Assembly: GCA_047459075.1 (NCBI GenBank)
Contig: VSCH01000006.1
Span: forward strand, 35,348-99,347
DNA: 64,000 bases
Source: ZC4RG19 sp017577565
Lineage (GTDB): Bacteria > Actinomycetota > Acidimicrobiia > Acidimicrobiales > VFJN01
Direction: 5' to 3'
Under the pieces are notes generated by a model. It worked only from the letters and a program-made list of their open reading frames with translations, did no database searches and was not told the origin of the DNA. Positions 24,787 through 32,359 of the stretch are shown piece after piece (position 1 is the first letter of the stretch; every line of letters starts with the position of its first letter). The position numbers and the translations under genes are program-made.

Positions 24787-26163
24787 TCAGGGCAGGACGG
24801 CGTGGGGGTTGAGCACGCCGTCGGGGTCGAGCGCCCGCTTCACCGCCCGCATGGCGGCCACCTCGGCCGGCGAGCGGTCGCGCTCCAGCCAGCGCCGCTT
24901 CAGCGTGCCGATGCCGTGCTCGGCGCTGATCGACCCGCCCCGCTCGACGACGAGCGCCAGCACGAGGTCGTCGACCTCCTCGTCGTCGGCCGGCGGGCCC
25001 GCGACGTTGACGTGCACGTTCCCGTCGCCGACGTGCCCGAACAGCAGCGTCCGGGCCTCGGGGCGGGCGGCCCGGACCCGCTCGACGACCTCGTGGCAGA
25101 ACCCGGCGAGCTCGCCGGCGGGCAGCGTCACGTCGAGCTTGTGCACGACGCCGAAGCGGGCCCCGGCCTCCGAGTGCGCCTCCCGCCAGCGCCAGAGGCG
25201 CGCCCGGTCGGCCCGCTCGGTGGCCACGGCGGCGCCGGTCACCTCGGGGCGGCCGTCGAGCGCGGCCGCCAGGTGCGGCAGGGGGTCCTCGGCGCCCCCC
25301 GCCTCGACGATCAGGTAGGCGCCGGCCCCGGGGGCCACCGGGGGCGGCGCGCCGAGGTGCTCGGCGACGAGCCGCAGGCTCGGCCCGGTCATCATCTCCA
25401 GGGCCAGCACCTCCGGCAGCGCCCACCGCAGCTCGGCGGCCAGCGCCACGGCGTCCTCGATCGACGCCACCCCGGCCAGCGCGGTGACGACGTGCCGCGG
25501 GCGGGGCACGAGTCGCAGGCGGGCGGCGGTGACGATGCCGAGGGTGCCCTCGCTGCCGCACAGCAGCTGGGCGAGGTCGTAGCCGGTGTTGTCCTTGACG
25601 AGACCGCCGAGGCGGCTGATCACCTCGCCGGTGCCGAGCACCGCCTCGACGCCGACCACCTGGGCCCGCATGGCGCCGTGGCGGACGACGTGCAGGCCGC
25701 CGGCGTTGGTGGCCACCATGCCGCCGACGGTGGCGCTGGCCCGCGAGCCGAGGTCGACGCCGAACGCCAGGCCCGCGGCGTCGGCGTGGGCGGCCAGGGT
25801 CGCCAGCGTCACGCCCGCGCCGGCGGTCACCTGGCCCGCCAGTCGGTCGACCGGGTCGAGCCGGCGCAGCCGGCCGAGGCTGACGACGACCTCGCCGGCC
25901 AGCGGCACGCCACCCGCCACCAGGCCGGTGTTGCCGCCCTGGGGCACGAGCGGGACGCCGTGCGCCCGGGCCAGGCGCACCAGCTCGGCGACCTCCTCCG
26001 TCGAGCCGGGCCGCACGACCGCGGGCGTGGCGCCCCGGTAGCGGCCCGTCCAGTCGGTGGCGTAGCCGGCGGTCACGTCGGGGTCGACGAGCACGTGCGC
26101 GTCGCCCACGACGGCCCGGCAGGCGGCGAGGAACGCGGGGTCGACGGCCGGGGTGGGCACCAC
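24787..26163 (-). CDS. FAD-linked oxidase, GlcD/D-2-hydroxyacid dehydrogenase type
   Basis: The 458-residue protein has a PCMH-type FAD domain (PQGGNTGLVAGGVP, LGSRASATVGGMVATNAGG, CGSEGTLGIVTAARLRL) and the FAD-oxidase C-terminal domain with the metal/substrate residues in FGHVGDGNVHVNV and SAEHGIGTLKRRWL. It oxidises a D-2-hydroxy acid such as D-lactate, glycolate or 2-hydroxyglutarate, passing electrons to an unknown acceptor. The GTG at 26163 starts 7 nt after TAGCGT (minus strand), which overlaps the last codon of fahA; translation upstream of it gives improbable sequence. The same-strand tandem with fahA suggests, but does not prove, a link to aromatic amino acid breakdown. Confidence 0.85.
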   Translation of the reverse strand: MVPTPAVDPAFLAACRAVVGDAHVLVDPDVTAGYATDWTGRYRGATPAVVRPGSTEEVAELVRLARAHGVPLVPQGGNTGLVAGGVPLAGEVVVSLGRLRRLDPVDRLAGQVTAGAGVTLATLAAHADAAGLAFGVDLGSRASATVGGMVATNAGGLHVVRHGAMRAQVVGVEAVLGTGEVISRLGGLVKDNTGYDLAQLLCGSEGTLGIVTAARLRLVPRPRHVVTALAGVASIEDAVALAAELRWALPEVLALEMMTGPSLRLVAEHLGAPPPVAPGAGAYLIVEAGGAEDPLPHLAAALDGRPEVTGAAVATERADRARLWRWREAHSEAGARFGVVHKLDVTLPAGELAGFCHEVVERVRAARPEARTLLFGHVGDGNVHVNVAGPPADDEEVDDLVLALVVERGGSISAEHGIGTLKRRWLERDRSPAEVAAMRAVKRALDPDGVLNPHAVLP

Positions 26164-26170
26164 GGCCGCG

Positions 26171-26176
26171 ACGCTA
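26171..26176 (-). promoter_or_regulatory. -10 element overlapping the fahA stop codon
   Basis: On the minus strand TAGCGT ends 7 nt before the GTG at 26163. Its first three bases are the TAG stop of fahA, so the stop codon doubles as the start of the next gene's promoter hexamer. Confidence 0.45.
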
Positions 26177-27430
26177 GCGACCGCCCGGGACGGCCCCGGG
26201 CACGACGCGCCCCCGGGCCTCGCCGAGGCTGATCCGCACGCCGTCGCCCACCGCCGCCTCACCCCGCAGGACGACCTCGTCGCCGTCCTCGAGGAAGGTG
26301 CGCCGCACCCCGCCGACCTCGAGCGGCTCCCGCCCGCCCCGGGTCAGCTCGATCAGGCTGCCCTCCGTGCCCGGCGCCGGGCCGGAGACGGTGCCCGACG
26401 CGAGCAGGTCGCCGGTGCGGAGGTGGGCGCCGTTGACCGTCGCGTGGGCGATCTGCTGGGGCAGGCGCCAGTAGAGGCCGGCGGCCGACGTGCGGCTGAC
26501 CACCTCCTCGACGGCGGTCCCCGCCGGGCGGAGCGCCACCGACAGGTCGACGGCCAGCACCCAGTCGTCCTCCGGGCGCAGGCGCAGGTACGGCAGCGGC
26601 TCGGGGTCCTGCGGCCGGCCCGGCACCCGGCACGGCGCCAGCGCGTCGAGCGGCGTGACCCAGGCGGCGAGCGTCGTGGCGAACGACTTGCCGAGGAAGG
26701 GCCCGAGCGGCTGGTACTCCCACGCCTGGATGTCGCGGGCCGACCAGTCGTTGAGCAGCGCGATCCCGAAGACGTGCTCGGCCGCCCGGTCCGTCGGGAC
26801 CGGCCGCCCCGGGACCGACGGCACGCCCACCACCGCCGCGACCTCCAGCTCGATGTCGAGCCGCTCGGACGGCCCGAACACGACCTCGTCCCCCACCCGG
26901 CGCTGCCCGGACGGCCGGGGGACCGGCGTACCCGACACGGCGACCGTCCCGGCCCGCCCGTGGTAGCCGACCGGCAGGTGGCGCCAGTTGGGCAGCAGCG
27001 GCTCGCCGTCGGGGCGGAACAGGCGGCCGAGGTTCGTCGCGTGCTCGAGCGAGCTGTAGAAGTCGACGTAGTCGGCGACCTCGACCGGCAGGTGCGCCCG
27101 GGTGCGGTCGACGGGCACGAGCGCCGGCTCCACCAGCGGCCGGGCGGCGGCGTCGCAGACCAGCTCGGTCAGCCGGGACCGCACGTGCCGCCAGGCGTCC
27201 GGCCCCGCGGCCATGAAGGCGTTGAGGGAGGGCCGGGCGAAGACGTCGCCCACGGCGCCGACGCCGCCGGCGTCGTCGGCGGCGAGCCGCGCCAGGTCGA
27301 CGACGTGGTCGCCGATGCGGGCGCCGACCCGGGCCGGCCCGTCACCGGTCGAGAACACGCCGTAGGGCAGGTGCTCCGCCGGGAAGCCCGACCCGTCGGC
27401 CCCCGGCACCCACGACCGCAGCGCGGTCAC
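26174..27430 (-). CDS. fahA: Fumarylacetoacetase
   Basis: FahA hydrolyses fumarylacetoacetate to fumarate and acetoacetate, the last step of tyrosine/homogentisate breakdown. The 418-residue protein has the N-terminal domain with PYGVFSTGDGPARVGARIG and the catalytic metal domain: VDFYSSLEHATNLGRLFRP (metal Asp and catalytic His), LDIELEVAAVVG (metal glutamates), NDWSARDIQAWEYQPLGPFLGKSF and the closing LLASGTVSGP. Length matches eukaryotic and bacterial FAH. The GTG start at 27430 overlaps the stop of the upstream unnamed gene as GTGA, so the two are coupled. Confidence 0.95.
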   Translation of the reverse strand: MTALRSWVPGADGSGFPAEHLPYGVFSTGDGPARVGARIGDHVVDLARLAADDAGGVGAVGDVFARPSLNAFMAAGPDAWRHVRSRLTELVCDAAARPLVEPALVPVDRTRAHLPVEVADYVDFYSSLEHATNLGRLFRPDGEPLLPNWRHLPVGYHGRAGTVAVSGTPVPRPSGQRRVGDEVVFGPSERLDIELEVAAVVGVPSVPGRPVPTDRAAEHVFGIALLNDWSARDIQAWEYQPLGPFLGKSFATTLAAWVTPLDALAPCRVPGRPQDPEPLPYLRLRPEDDWVLAVDLSVALRPAGTAVEEVVSRTSAAGLYWRLPQQIAHATVNGAHLRTGDLLASGTVSGPAPGTEGSLIELTRGGREPLEVGGVRRTFLEDGDEVVLRGEAAVGDGVRISLGEARGRVVPGAVPGGR

Positions 27431-28197
27431 AGGAGCCCCCGCTCGGCCAGCGCCGCGAGCGGCTCGTCGATCGAGCAGGTGCCGATGGACGCCAGCAGCC
27501 GGCGGGCGCCCTGCAGGCGGGAGGGCAGGACGGCGGCGGCCGGCTCCTCGTAGGTGAGGACCGCGGTCACGTCCGTCACCGTCGCGCCGCCGGCGGCCGC
27601 CGCGGCCGCGGCCAGCAGGTTGACGAACCCGTGGCGGGCCCCCTCGGGCCCGCCGGCCCGGTAGTAGGGCTGGTGCAGCCCGGCGGTGGCCTTGAGCGGC
27701 AGCCCCCGGGTGGCGCAGCCGACGAGCACCTCGGCCAGCCAGGACGGCCGGGGCACGGCGTCCGGGGTCAGGCCGCCGCAGCGCACCTTGGCCCGGGCGC
27801 CGGCGCCCTCGACGGCGTCGAGGGCCGCCTGCACGTCGCCGTGGTGGGGCAGCTCGAGGTAGCGGAGCACGTTGGCCGGCGGCGCCGGCATCCGCACGCC
27901 GAGGGGCGCCTCGACCTGCACGACGCCCGGCGTCGCCAGGGCCCGGCCCCAGTCGACCGGGCCGTCGTGGCCGATGAGGCCGAGCGCCGGCGGCCGCGCC
28001 GCCCCCGCGGCGACGCAGGCCTCGAGCTCGGCCAGGCGCCCCACCGGGCAGAGGAACGGGCCCACGACGCCGTGGTGGGGGCCGTCGAGCGCCCGGGCGT
28101 GGGCCGCGAGCGCCTCGGCCATCGGGAGCCTGGCGGGCGGGAACAGCCCGGCGTCGTCGAAGAGGCGGACGAGCGCGTGATCGAGGGGTCCAGCCAA
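27427..28197 (-). CDS. Conserved protein of unknown function in the homogentisate operon
   Basis: The 256-residue protein starts at TTG 28197, with GGAGGTG 6 nt upstream. I do not recognise a named enzyme family. Recurrent features suggest a TIM-barrel-like cytoplasmic enzyme: alternating strands and helices, AKVRCGGLTPDAVP, a conserved lysine in LPLKATAGLHQPYY, HGFVNLL, and the C-terminal GTCSIDEPLAALAERGLL. I recall similar hypothetical proteins with KxRTGG, KATAGLHHP and GSCSFDEP motifs, but none with a known reaction. It overlaps fahA by 4 nt and is divergent from hmgA, so it sits exactly where maleylacetoacetate isomerase would be expected. It has no glutathione-transferase or DinB features. 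Confidence 0.7.
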   Translation of the reverse strand: MAGPLDHALVRLFDDAGLFPPARLPMAEALAAHARALDGPHHGVVGPFLCPVGRLAELEACVAAGAARPPALGLIGHDGPVDWGRALATPGVVQVEAPLGVRMPAPPANVLRYLELPHHGDVQAALDAVEGAGARAKVRCGGLTPDAVPRPSWLAEVLVGCATRGLPLKATAGLHQPYYRAGGPEGARHGFVNLLAAAAAAAGGATVTDVTAVLTYEEPAAAVLPSRLQGARRLLASIGTCSIDEPLAALAERGLL

Positions 28198-28222
28198 CCA
28201 GGCACCTCCGGGCGACGGAGGT

Positions 28223-28228
28223 TAGTGT
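28223..28228 (+). promoter_or_regulatory. -10-like element for hmgA
   Basis: TAGTGT, 72 nt before the hmgA ATG, leaving a leader of about 65 nt that contains an inverted repeat and a strong AGGAGG. Confidence 0.35.
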
Positions 28229-28243
28229 CCGCCTGCGGGCCGA

Positions 28244-28270
28244 TGTGCCCGCTGTCACCCAACTGGCACA
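28244..28270. promoter_or_regulatory. Inverted repeat in the hmgA leader
   Basis: TGTGCC (28244-28249) and GGCACA (28265-28270) form a 6-bp inverted repeat with a 15-nt centre; GCTGT (28251-28255) and ACAGC (28270-28274) overlap it. This is a possible operator for a homogentisate-responsive regulator or an RNA hairpin. No regulator gene is next to it. Confidence 0.3.
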
Positions 28271-28300
28271 CAGCACCCGCCGGCCGCCCAGGAGGTGCCG

Positions 28301-29488
28301 ATGCCGCACTACCGCCGGGTGGGCGAGGTCCCGCCCAAGCGCCACACCCAGTTCCGCGCCCCCGACGGCAGCCTCTACGCCGAGGAGCTCATGGGCGCCG
28401 ACGGCTTCTCGTCGGACTCGGCGCTGCTCTACCACCGCCGGCCCCCCACCGCCCTCGTCGGGGCCGAGACGGTCCGGCCGCCCGCCGGCGACGGCGCCGG
28501 CGTCACGCCCAACGAGCCGCTCCTCCCCCGCCACTTCCGCACCGGCGAGCTCGAGCCGGGCGGCGACCTCGTCGGTGGCCGCTGGCTGCTGCTCGCCAAC
28601 GACGACGTGCGCCTGCTCGCCGCCGCGGCCACCGAGCCGAGCGGGCTCTACCGCAACGCGACCGGCGACGAGATCGTCTTCGTCCGCAGCGGCGCCGCCC
28701 GCCTCGAGTCGGTCTTCGGCGCGCTGGACTGCCGGGCCGGCGACTACGTCGTCGTGCCCACCGGGACGACCCACCGCTGGGTGCCGACCGGGGACGAGCC
28801 CGTCGTGGCGCTGGTCATCGAGGCCCGGGGCCACGTCGGCCCGCCGGCCCGGTACCTGTCGCCGACGGGCCAGTTCCTCGAGCACAGCCCCTACTGCGAG
28901 CGCGACCTGCACGCGCCGGAGGAGCCGCTGGTCGTCGACGACCCCGTGCCCGACGAGGGGATCGAGGTGCTCGTCCGCCAGCGGAGCGGCGTCACCCGCT
29001 ACCGCTACGCCCACCACCCCTTCGACGTCGTGGGCTGGGACGGCTGCCTCTACCCGTACCGGCTGTCGATCCACGACTTCGAGCCGTTGACCGGGCGGGT
29101 CCACCAGCCGCCGCCGGTGCACCAGACCTTCGCCGGGCCCAACTTCGTGGTCTGCAGCTTCGTGCCCCGCAAGCTCGACTACCACCCGCTGGCCGTCCCC
29201 AGCCCGTACAACCACGCCAACGTCGACAGCGACGAGGTCCTCTACTACTGCGACGGCGACTTCACGAGCCGCAAGGGCTCGGGCATCGGCGCGGGGTCGA
29301 TCACCCTCCACCCGGCGGGGTTCACCCACGGGCCGCAGCCGGGCGCGGTCGAGGCGTCGCTCGGGCAGGACTCGACGGACGAGCTGGCGGTCATGGTCGA
29401 CACGTTCGCGCCGCTCGGCCTCGGGCCGGCCGCCCGGGCCTGCGAGGACCCGGACTACGCCTGGAGCTGGGCCGCCGGGAGCCGCTGA
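28301..29488 (+). CDS. hmgA: Homogentisate 1,2-dioxygenase
   Basis: HmgA opens the ring of homogentisate with oxygen and Fe(II) to give maleylacetoacetate. The 395-residue protein has the two-cupin layout and the iron-site region HQTFAGPNFVVCSF ... NHANVDSDEVLYY, with the H-x5-E ligand spacing, plus the later His in LHPAGFTHGPQPG. FRAPDGSLYAEELMG is the usual N-terminal motif. I chose ATG 28301 because AGGAGG ends 5-6 nt before it; the GTG at 28295 is part of that ribosome site. It is divergent from the unnamed gene and fahA, so the three form one catabolic locus. Confidence 0.95.
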   Translation: MPHYRRVGEVPPKRHTQFRAPDGSLYAEELMGADGFSSDSALLYHRRPPTALVGAETVRPPAGDGAGVTPNEPLLPRHFRTGELEPGGDLVGGRWLLLANDDVRLLAAAATEPSGLYRNATGDEIVFVRSGAARLESVFGALDCRAGDYVVVPTGTTHRWVPTGDEPVVALVIEARGHVGPPARYLSPTGQFLEHSPYCERDLHAPEEPLVVDDPVPDEGIEVLVRQRSGVTRYRYAHHPFDVVGWDGCLYPYRLSIHDFEPLTGRVHQPPPVHQTFAGPNFVVCSFVPRKLDYHPLAVPSPYNHANVDSDEVLYYCDGDFTSRKGSGIGAGSITLHPAGFTHGPQPGAVEASLGQDSTDELAVMVDTFAPLGLGPAARACEDPDYAWSWAAGSR

Positions 29489-29497
29489 CGGGCCGGG

Positions 29498-30670
29498 TCA
29501 GGCGCCCTCGCCGACGACCTCGGCGACGACGCTGCGGTCCACCAGCCGGTCCTCGGGCAGCACCTGCTCGTAGGCGACGGCACCCGTGCGCAGGAAGGCC
29601 TCCTGCATGCGGGTCGTCGTGCCGGCCCGGACCTCCCAGTCGAACAGCGGCGGCGACCCCGCCGCGACCTCGTCCTCGGGCACGTCCAGCGCCGCGGCCA
29701 CCGCCACGAGCGCCTCGTCCGAGTACCCGTCGGCCAGGTGGGTGTTGATCGTGCGGAGGACGGCCCGGGCGTAGGCCAGCCCGGCGTCGCGGTCGGGGCC
29801 GAGGAGGCGGGGCGAGAACACGGTGCCGTCGATGGTCTCGCTGCCCGGCAGCGTGGCGACGAGGCGGAGCGCGTCGTCCTGCGCGGCCCGGCTGGCGGCC
29901 GGCTCGGTCAGCCAGGCGGCGCCCACCTCGGCGGCCGACAGCCGGGCGGCGGCGTCGGTCGACGAGGCGTCGACGAACGAGACGACGTTGACGTCGAGCT
30001 CGTGCTGGCCGAGCACGGTCTCGATCGGGTAGGTGGCCGCCGCCCCGGGCCCGCCGGGGACCAGGACGGTGTGCCCCCGCACGTTCGACCAGCTCCCCCG
30101 GGAGGAGACGAGGTCGGCGCGGAACCACAGGCCCGTCTGGGGCGTGTCGAGGTCGCTCGGCGACCGGGCGACCTGGCCGCCGAGGACGAGCCGGGCGTCG
30201 AGGCCCTGGGCGACGGCGTCGTAGAAGGCGGCGTCGACGCCGCCGACCACGACGTCGACCTCGCCCCGGGCCATCGCCGCGTAGGCCTCGCGCTGGTCGA
30301 GGTCGACGATCTCGACCGCCAGGTTCTCGGCCTCCAGCTCGCCGAGCGCGTCGGCCACGAGCAGCGGGGCGAGGGCCTCGCTGCGGTCGTCGACGGCCAC
30401 CCGCAGCGTCACGGGCTCGGCGAGCGGTCGGGGCTCGGGGGCCCCCGGGCCGCAGCGGGCCAGCGTGCGGTCCACCCGCAGGTCGGCGGGGTCGGTCACG
30501 GCCGCCGCCCCGCACCCCGGCCCCGGGTCGTCGGGCACGGCCGGCTCCGGCGACTCGGGCAGCGCCCGCTGCGCCGACCCGTCGCCCTCGAGGTAGACGA
30601 CCCCGGCGGCCACCAGCGCGGCCACCCCGGCCAGCGCCCACAGGAGCATGCGGCGGGTCCTGGTTCGCAC
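29498..30670 (-). CDS. Orphan periplasmic-type solute-binding protein (NMT1/SsuA-like), membrane-anchored
   Basis: The 390-residue protein has a basic start and one helix (MLLWALAGVAALVAAGVVYLE) without a lipobox cysteine, so it is likely anchored rather than released. A Pro/Glu-rich linker with two cysteines follows. The substrate-binding domain begins near residue 85 (VTLRVAVDDRSEALAPLLVADALGELEAENLAVEIV) and shows the NMT1/THI5-like pattern GEVDVVVGGVDAAFYDAV. No ABC permease or ATPase gene adjoins it. The GTG start at 30670 has GGGGGGAG 7 nt upstream. It may act as a sensor or work with a distant transporter; the ligand is unknown. Confidence 0.7.
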   Translation of the reverse strand: MRTRTRRMLLWALAGVAALVAAGVVYLEGDGSAQRALPESPEPAVPDDPGPGCGAAAVTDPADLRVDRTLARCGPGAPEPRPLAEPVTLRVAVDDRSEALAPLLVADALGELEAENLAVEIVDLDQREAYAAMARGEVDVVVGGVDAAFYDAVAQGLDARLVLGGQVARSPSDLDTPQTGLWFRADLVSSRGSWSNVRGHTVLVPGGPGAAATYPIETVLGQHELDVNVVSFVDASSTDAAARLSAAEVGAAWLTEPAASRAAQDDALRLVATLPGSETIDGTVFSPRLLGPDRDAGLAYARAVLRTINTHLADGYSDEALVAVAAALDVPEDEVAAGSPPLFDWEVRAGTTTRMQEAFLRTGAVAYEQVLPEDRLVDRSVVAEVVGEGA

Positions 30671-30721
30671 GGTCGGTCTCCCCCCAGTGGTGCGGACGGT
30701 GCGCCCGCCGCAGGGCCCCGG

Positions 30722-31144
30722 TCAGGCCGGGACGGTGGCGAGCGAGGCGGTGACGAAGTCGGCCACCCCCTGCTCGAGGCGGTCGCGGCGCAGCAGCGTA
30801 CGGGCCACGACCTCGCCGCCGCGCTCCTCGAGCAGGCGGGCGAAGCGGTCGAGCGCCTTGCCGGCGTGGATCGCGTAGGTCATGAACGCGGCCACCCGCT
30901 TGCCGTCGATGACCGGCAGCGAGCGGAGCCGCCCGGCGCGGCCGGGGCGGTGGCCGAACAGGACGAGCCCGTCCACCCACGTGCCGACGAAGACGACGTC
31001 GGCCTCGGCCAGGGCCTTCAGGTCGACGTCGGTGATCGGGTAGACGGCGACGTCGACGCCGCGGGCGGCCACCTCGTGCGCGATGAGCCGGGCCGCCTTG
31101 GCCGTGTTGCCCGTCAGGCTCTCGTAGATGACCACCGCTCGCAT
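30722..31144 (-). CDS. Flavodoxin-domain protein
   Basis: The 140-residue protein is a single flavodoxin domain: the FMN phosphate loop YESLTGNTAKAARLIA, then VVFVGTWVDGLVLFGHRPG and VAAFMTYAIHAGKALD, close to actinobacterial proteins of the menaquinone-dependent protoporphyrinogen-oxidase-like or flavodoxin group. It should bind FMN and move electrons or act as a reductase in the cytoplasm. CAGACT on the minus strand lies about 8 nt before the ATG at 31144, a weak leaderless-type -10. No partner ferredoxin reductase is adjacent. Confidence 0.75.
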   Translation of the reverse strand: MRAVVIYESLTGNTAKAARLIAHEVAARGVDVAVYPITDVDLKALAEADVVFVGTWVDGLVLFGHRPGRAGRLRSLPVIDGKRVAAFMTYAIHAGKALDRFARLLEERGGEVVARTLLRRDRLEQGVADFVTASLATVPA

Positions 31145-31236
31145 GGCGCCAAGTCTGGCAGAGCACCGCTCCGGCAGCCGAAAACGGCGGGGGCACCGGC
31201 GGGGCCGCCCGGCGCGGGCGCCGCGGCCCCAGCCGG

Positions 31237-31242
31237 TAGGGT
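31237..31242 (+). promoter_or_regulatory. -10-like element for the aldo/keto reductase gene
   Basis: TAGGGT, 61 nt before the ATG; the implied leader contains AAGGAGG 8 nt from the start codon. Confidence 0.35.
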
Positions 31243-31297
31243 CGGGGGCCGGTCGCCCGACCCCCGGGGCGTGTCGTTCGCGAAGGAGGCAGCAGCG

Positions 31298-32263
31298 ATG
31301 GAGATGCCGTACCGCCGGCTCGGCCGCACCGGCCTCAAGGTGAGCGTGCTGTCGTTCGGGTCGTGGGTCAGCTTCGGGCCGCAGCTCGACGTGGGCCGTG
31401 CCCGCGACTGCATGGCCGCGGCCTACGAGGCCGGCGTCAACTTCTTCGACAACGCCGAGGCCTACGCAGGCGGCGAGTCCGAGCGCATCATGGGCCGCGC
31501 CATCGCCGAGCTCGGCTGGCCCCGCAGCTCGTTCATCGTGTCGTCGAAGTACTTCTGGGGGCTGAGCGACACGGTGAACGCCCACCACACCCTCAACCGG
31601 AAGTACCTCCTCGAGGCGATCGACGGGTCGCTCGAGCGCTTCGGCCTCGACCACCTCGACCTGATCTACTGCCACCGCCCCGACCCCGAGACGCCCATCG
31701 AGGAGACGGTGTGGGCGATGTCCGACATCATCTCGTCGGGCCGGGCGCTGTACTGGGGCACCTCCGAGTGGTCGGCCGACGAGATCCGGGCCGCCTGGGA
31801 GATCGCCGAGCGCCACCACCTGCACAAGCCGGTCGTCGAGCAGCCGGAGTACAACCTGTTCAACCGGCGCAAGGTCGAGCGCAGCTACGCCCGCCTCTAC
31901 GAGGACATCGGCCTCGGCCTGACGACCTGGAGCCCGCTCGCCTCCGGCCTGCTGACCGGCAAGTACCTCGACGGCATCCCGGAGGGCAGCCGGGCCACCC
32001 TGCCGGGCTACGAGTGGCTGGCCAAGCTGCTCACCGACCCCGAGCGCAACGCCAAGGTGCGCCGCCTGGCCGCCATCGCCGACGACCTCGGCTGCACGCT
32101 GGCCCAGCTCAGCATCGCCTGGTGCGCCCGCAACCCGAACGTGTCCACGGTCATCACGGGCGCCAGCCGGGTCGAGCAGGTGGAGGAGAACATGCGGTCG
32201 CTCGAGGTGCTCGACCGCCTCGACGACGAGGTGCTCGCCCGCATCGACGAGGCCATGGCCTGA
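31298..32263 (+). CDS. Aldo/keto reductase (Kv-beta-like subgroup)
   Basis: The 321-residue TIM-barrel NADPH reductase has the catalytic tetrad in FFDNAEAYAGGESE (Asp and Tyr), VSSKYFWG (Lys) and LIYCHRPDP (His). NADP-binding motifs TTWSPLASGLLTGKYLDG and STVITGASRVEQVEENM also fit. The sequence VLSFGSWVSFGPQLD and the length are closest to voltage-gated potassium channel beta-subunit-like reductases (general aldehyde/ketone reduction). The ATG at 31298 is supported by AAGGAGG. No neighbour tells the substrate. Confidence 0.88.
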   Translation: MEMPYRRLGRTGLKVSVLSFGSWVSFGPQLDVGRARDCMAAAYEAGVNFFDNAEAYAGGESERIMGRAIAELGWPRSSFIVSSKYFWGLSDTVNAHHTLNRKYLLEAIDGSLERFGLDHLDLIYCHRPDPETPIEETVWAMSDIISSGRALYWGTSEWSADEIRAAWEIAERHHLHKPVVEQPEYNLFNRRKVERSYARLYEDIGLGLTTWSPLASGLLTGKYLDGIPEGSRATLPGYEWLAKLLTDPERNAKVRRLAAIADDLGCTLAQLSIAWCARNPNVSTVITGASRVEQVEENMRSLEVLDRLDDEVLARIDEAMA

Positions 32264-32359
32264 CGCCGCCGGGGGCGGGGGGACCATCGCCGACGCGGCG
32301 GGGCGGCGTCACTACGATCGCCGCCGGACCCAGCCGCAGCCGTCGTCACGGGGCTCGGG

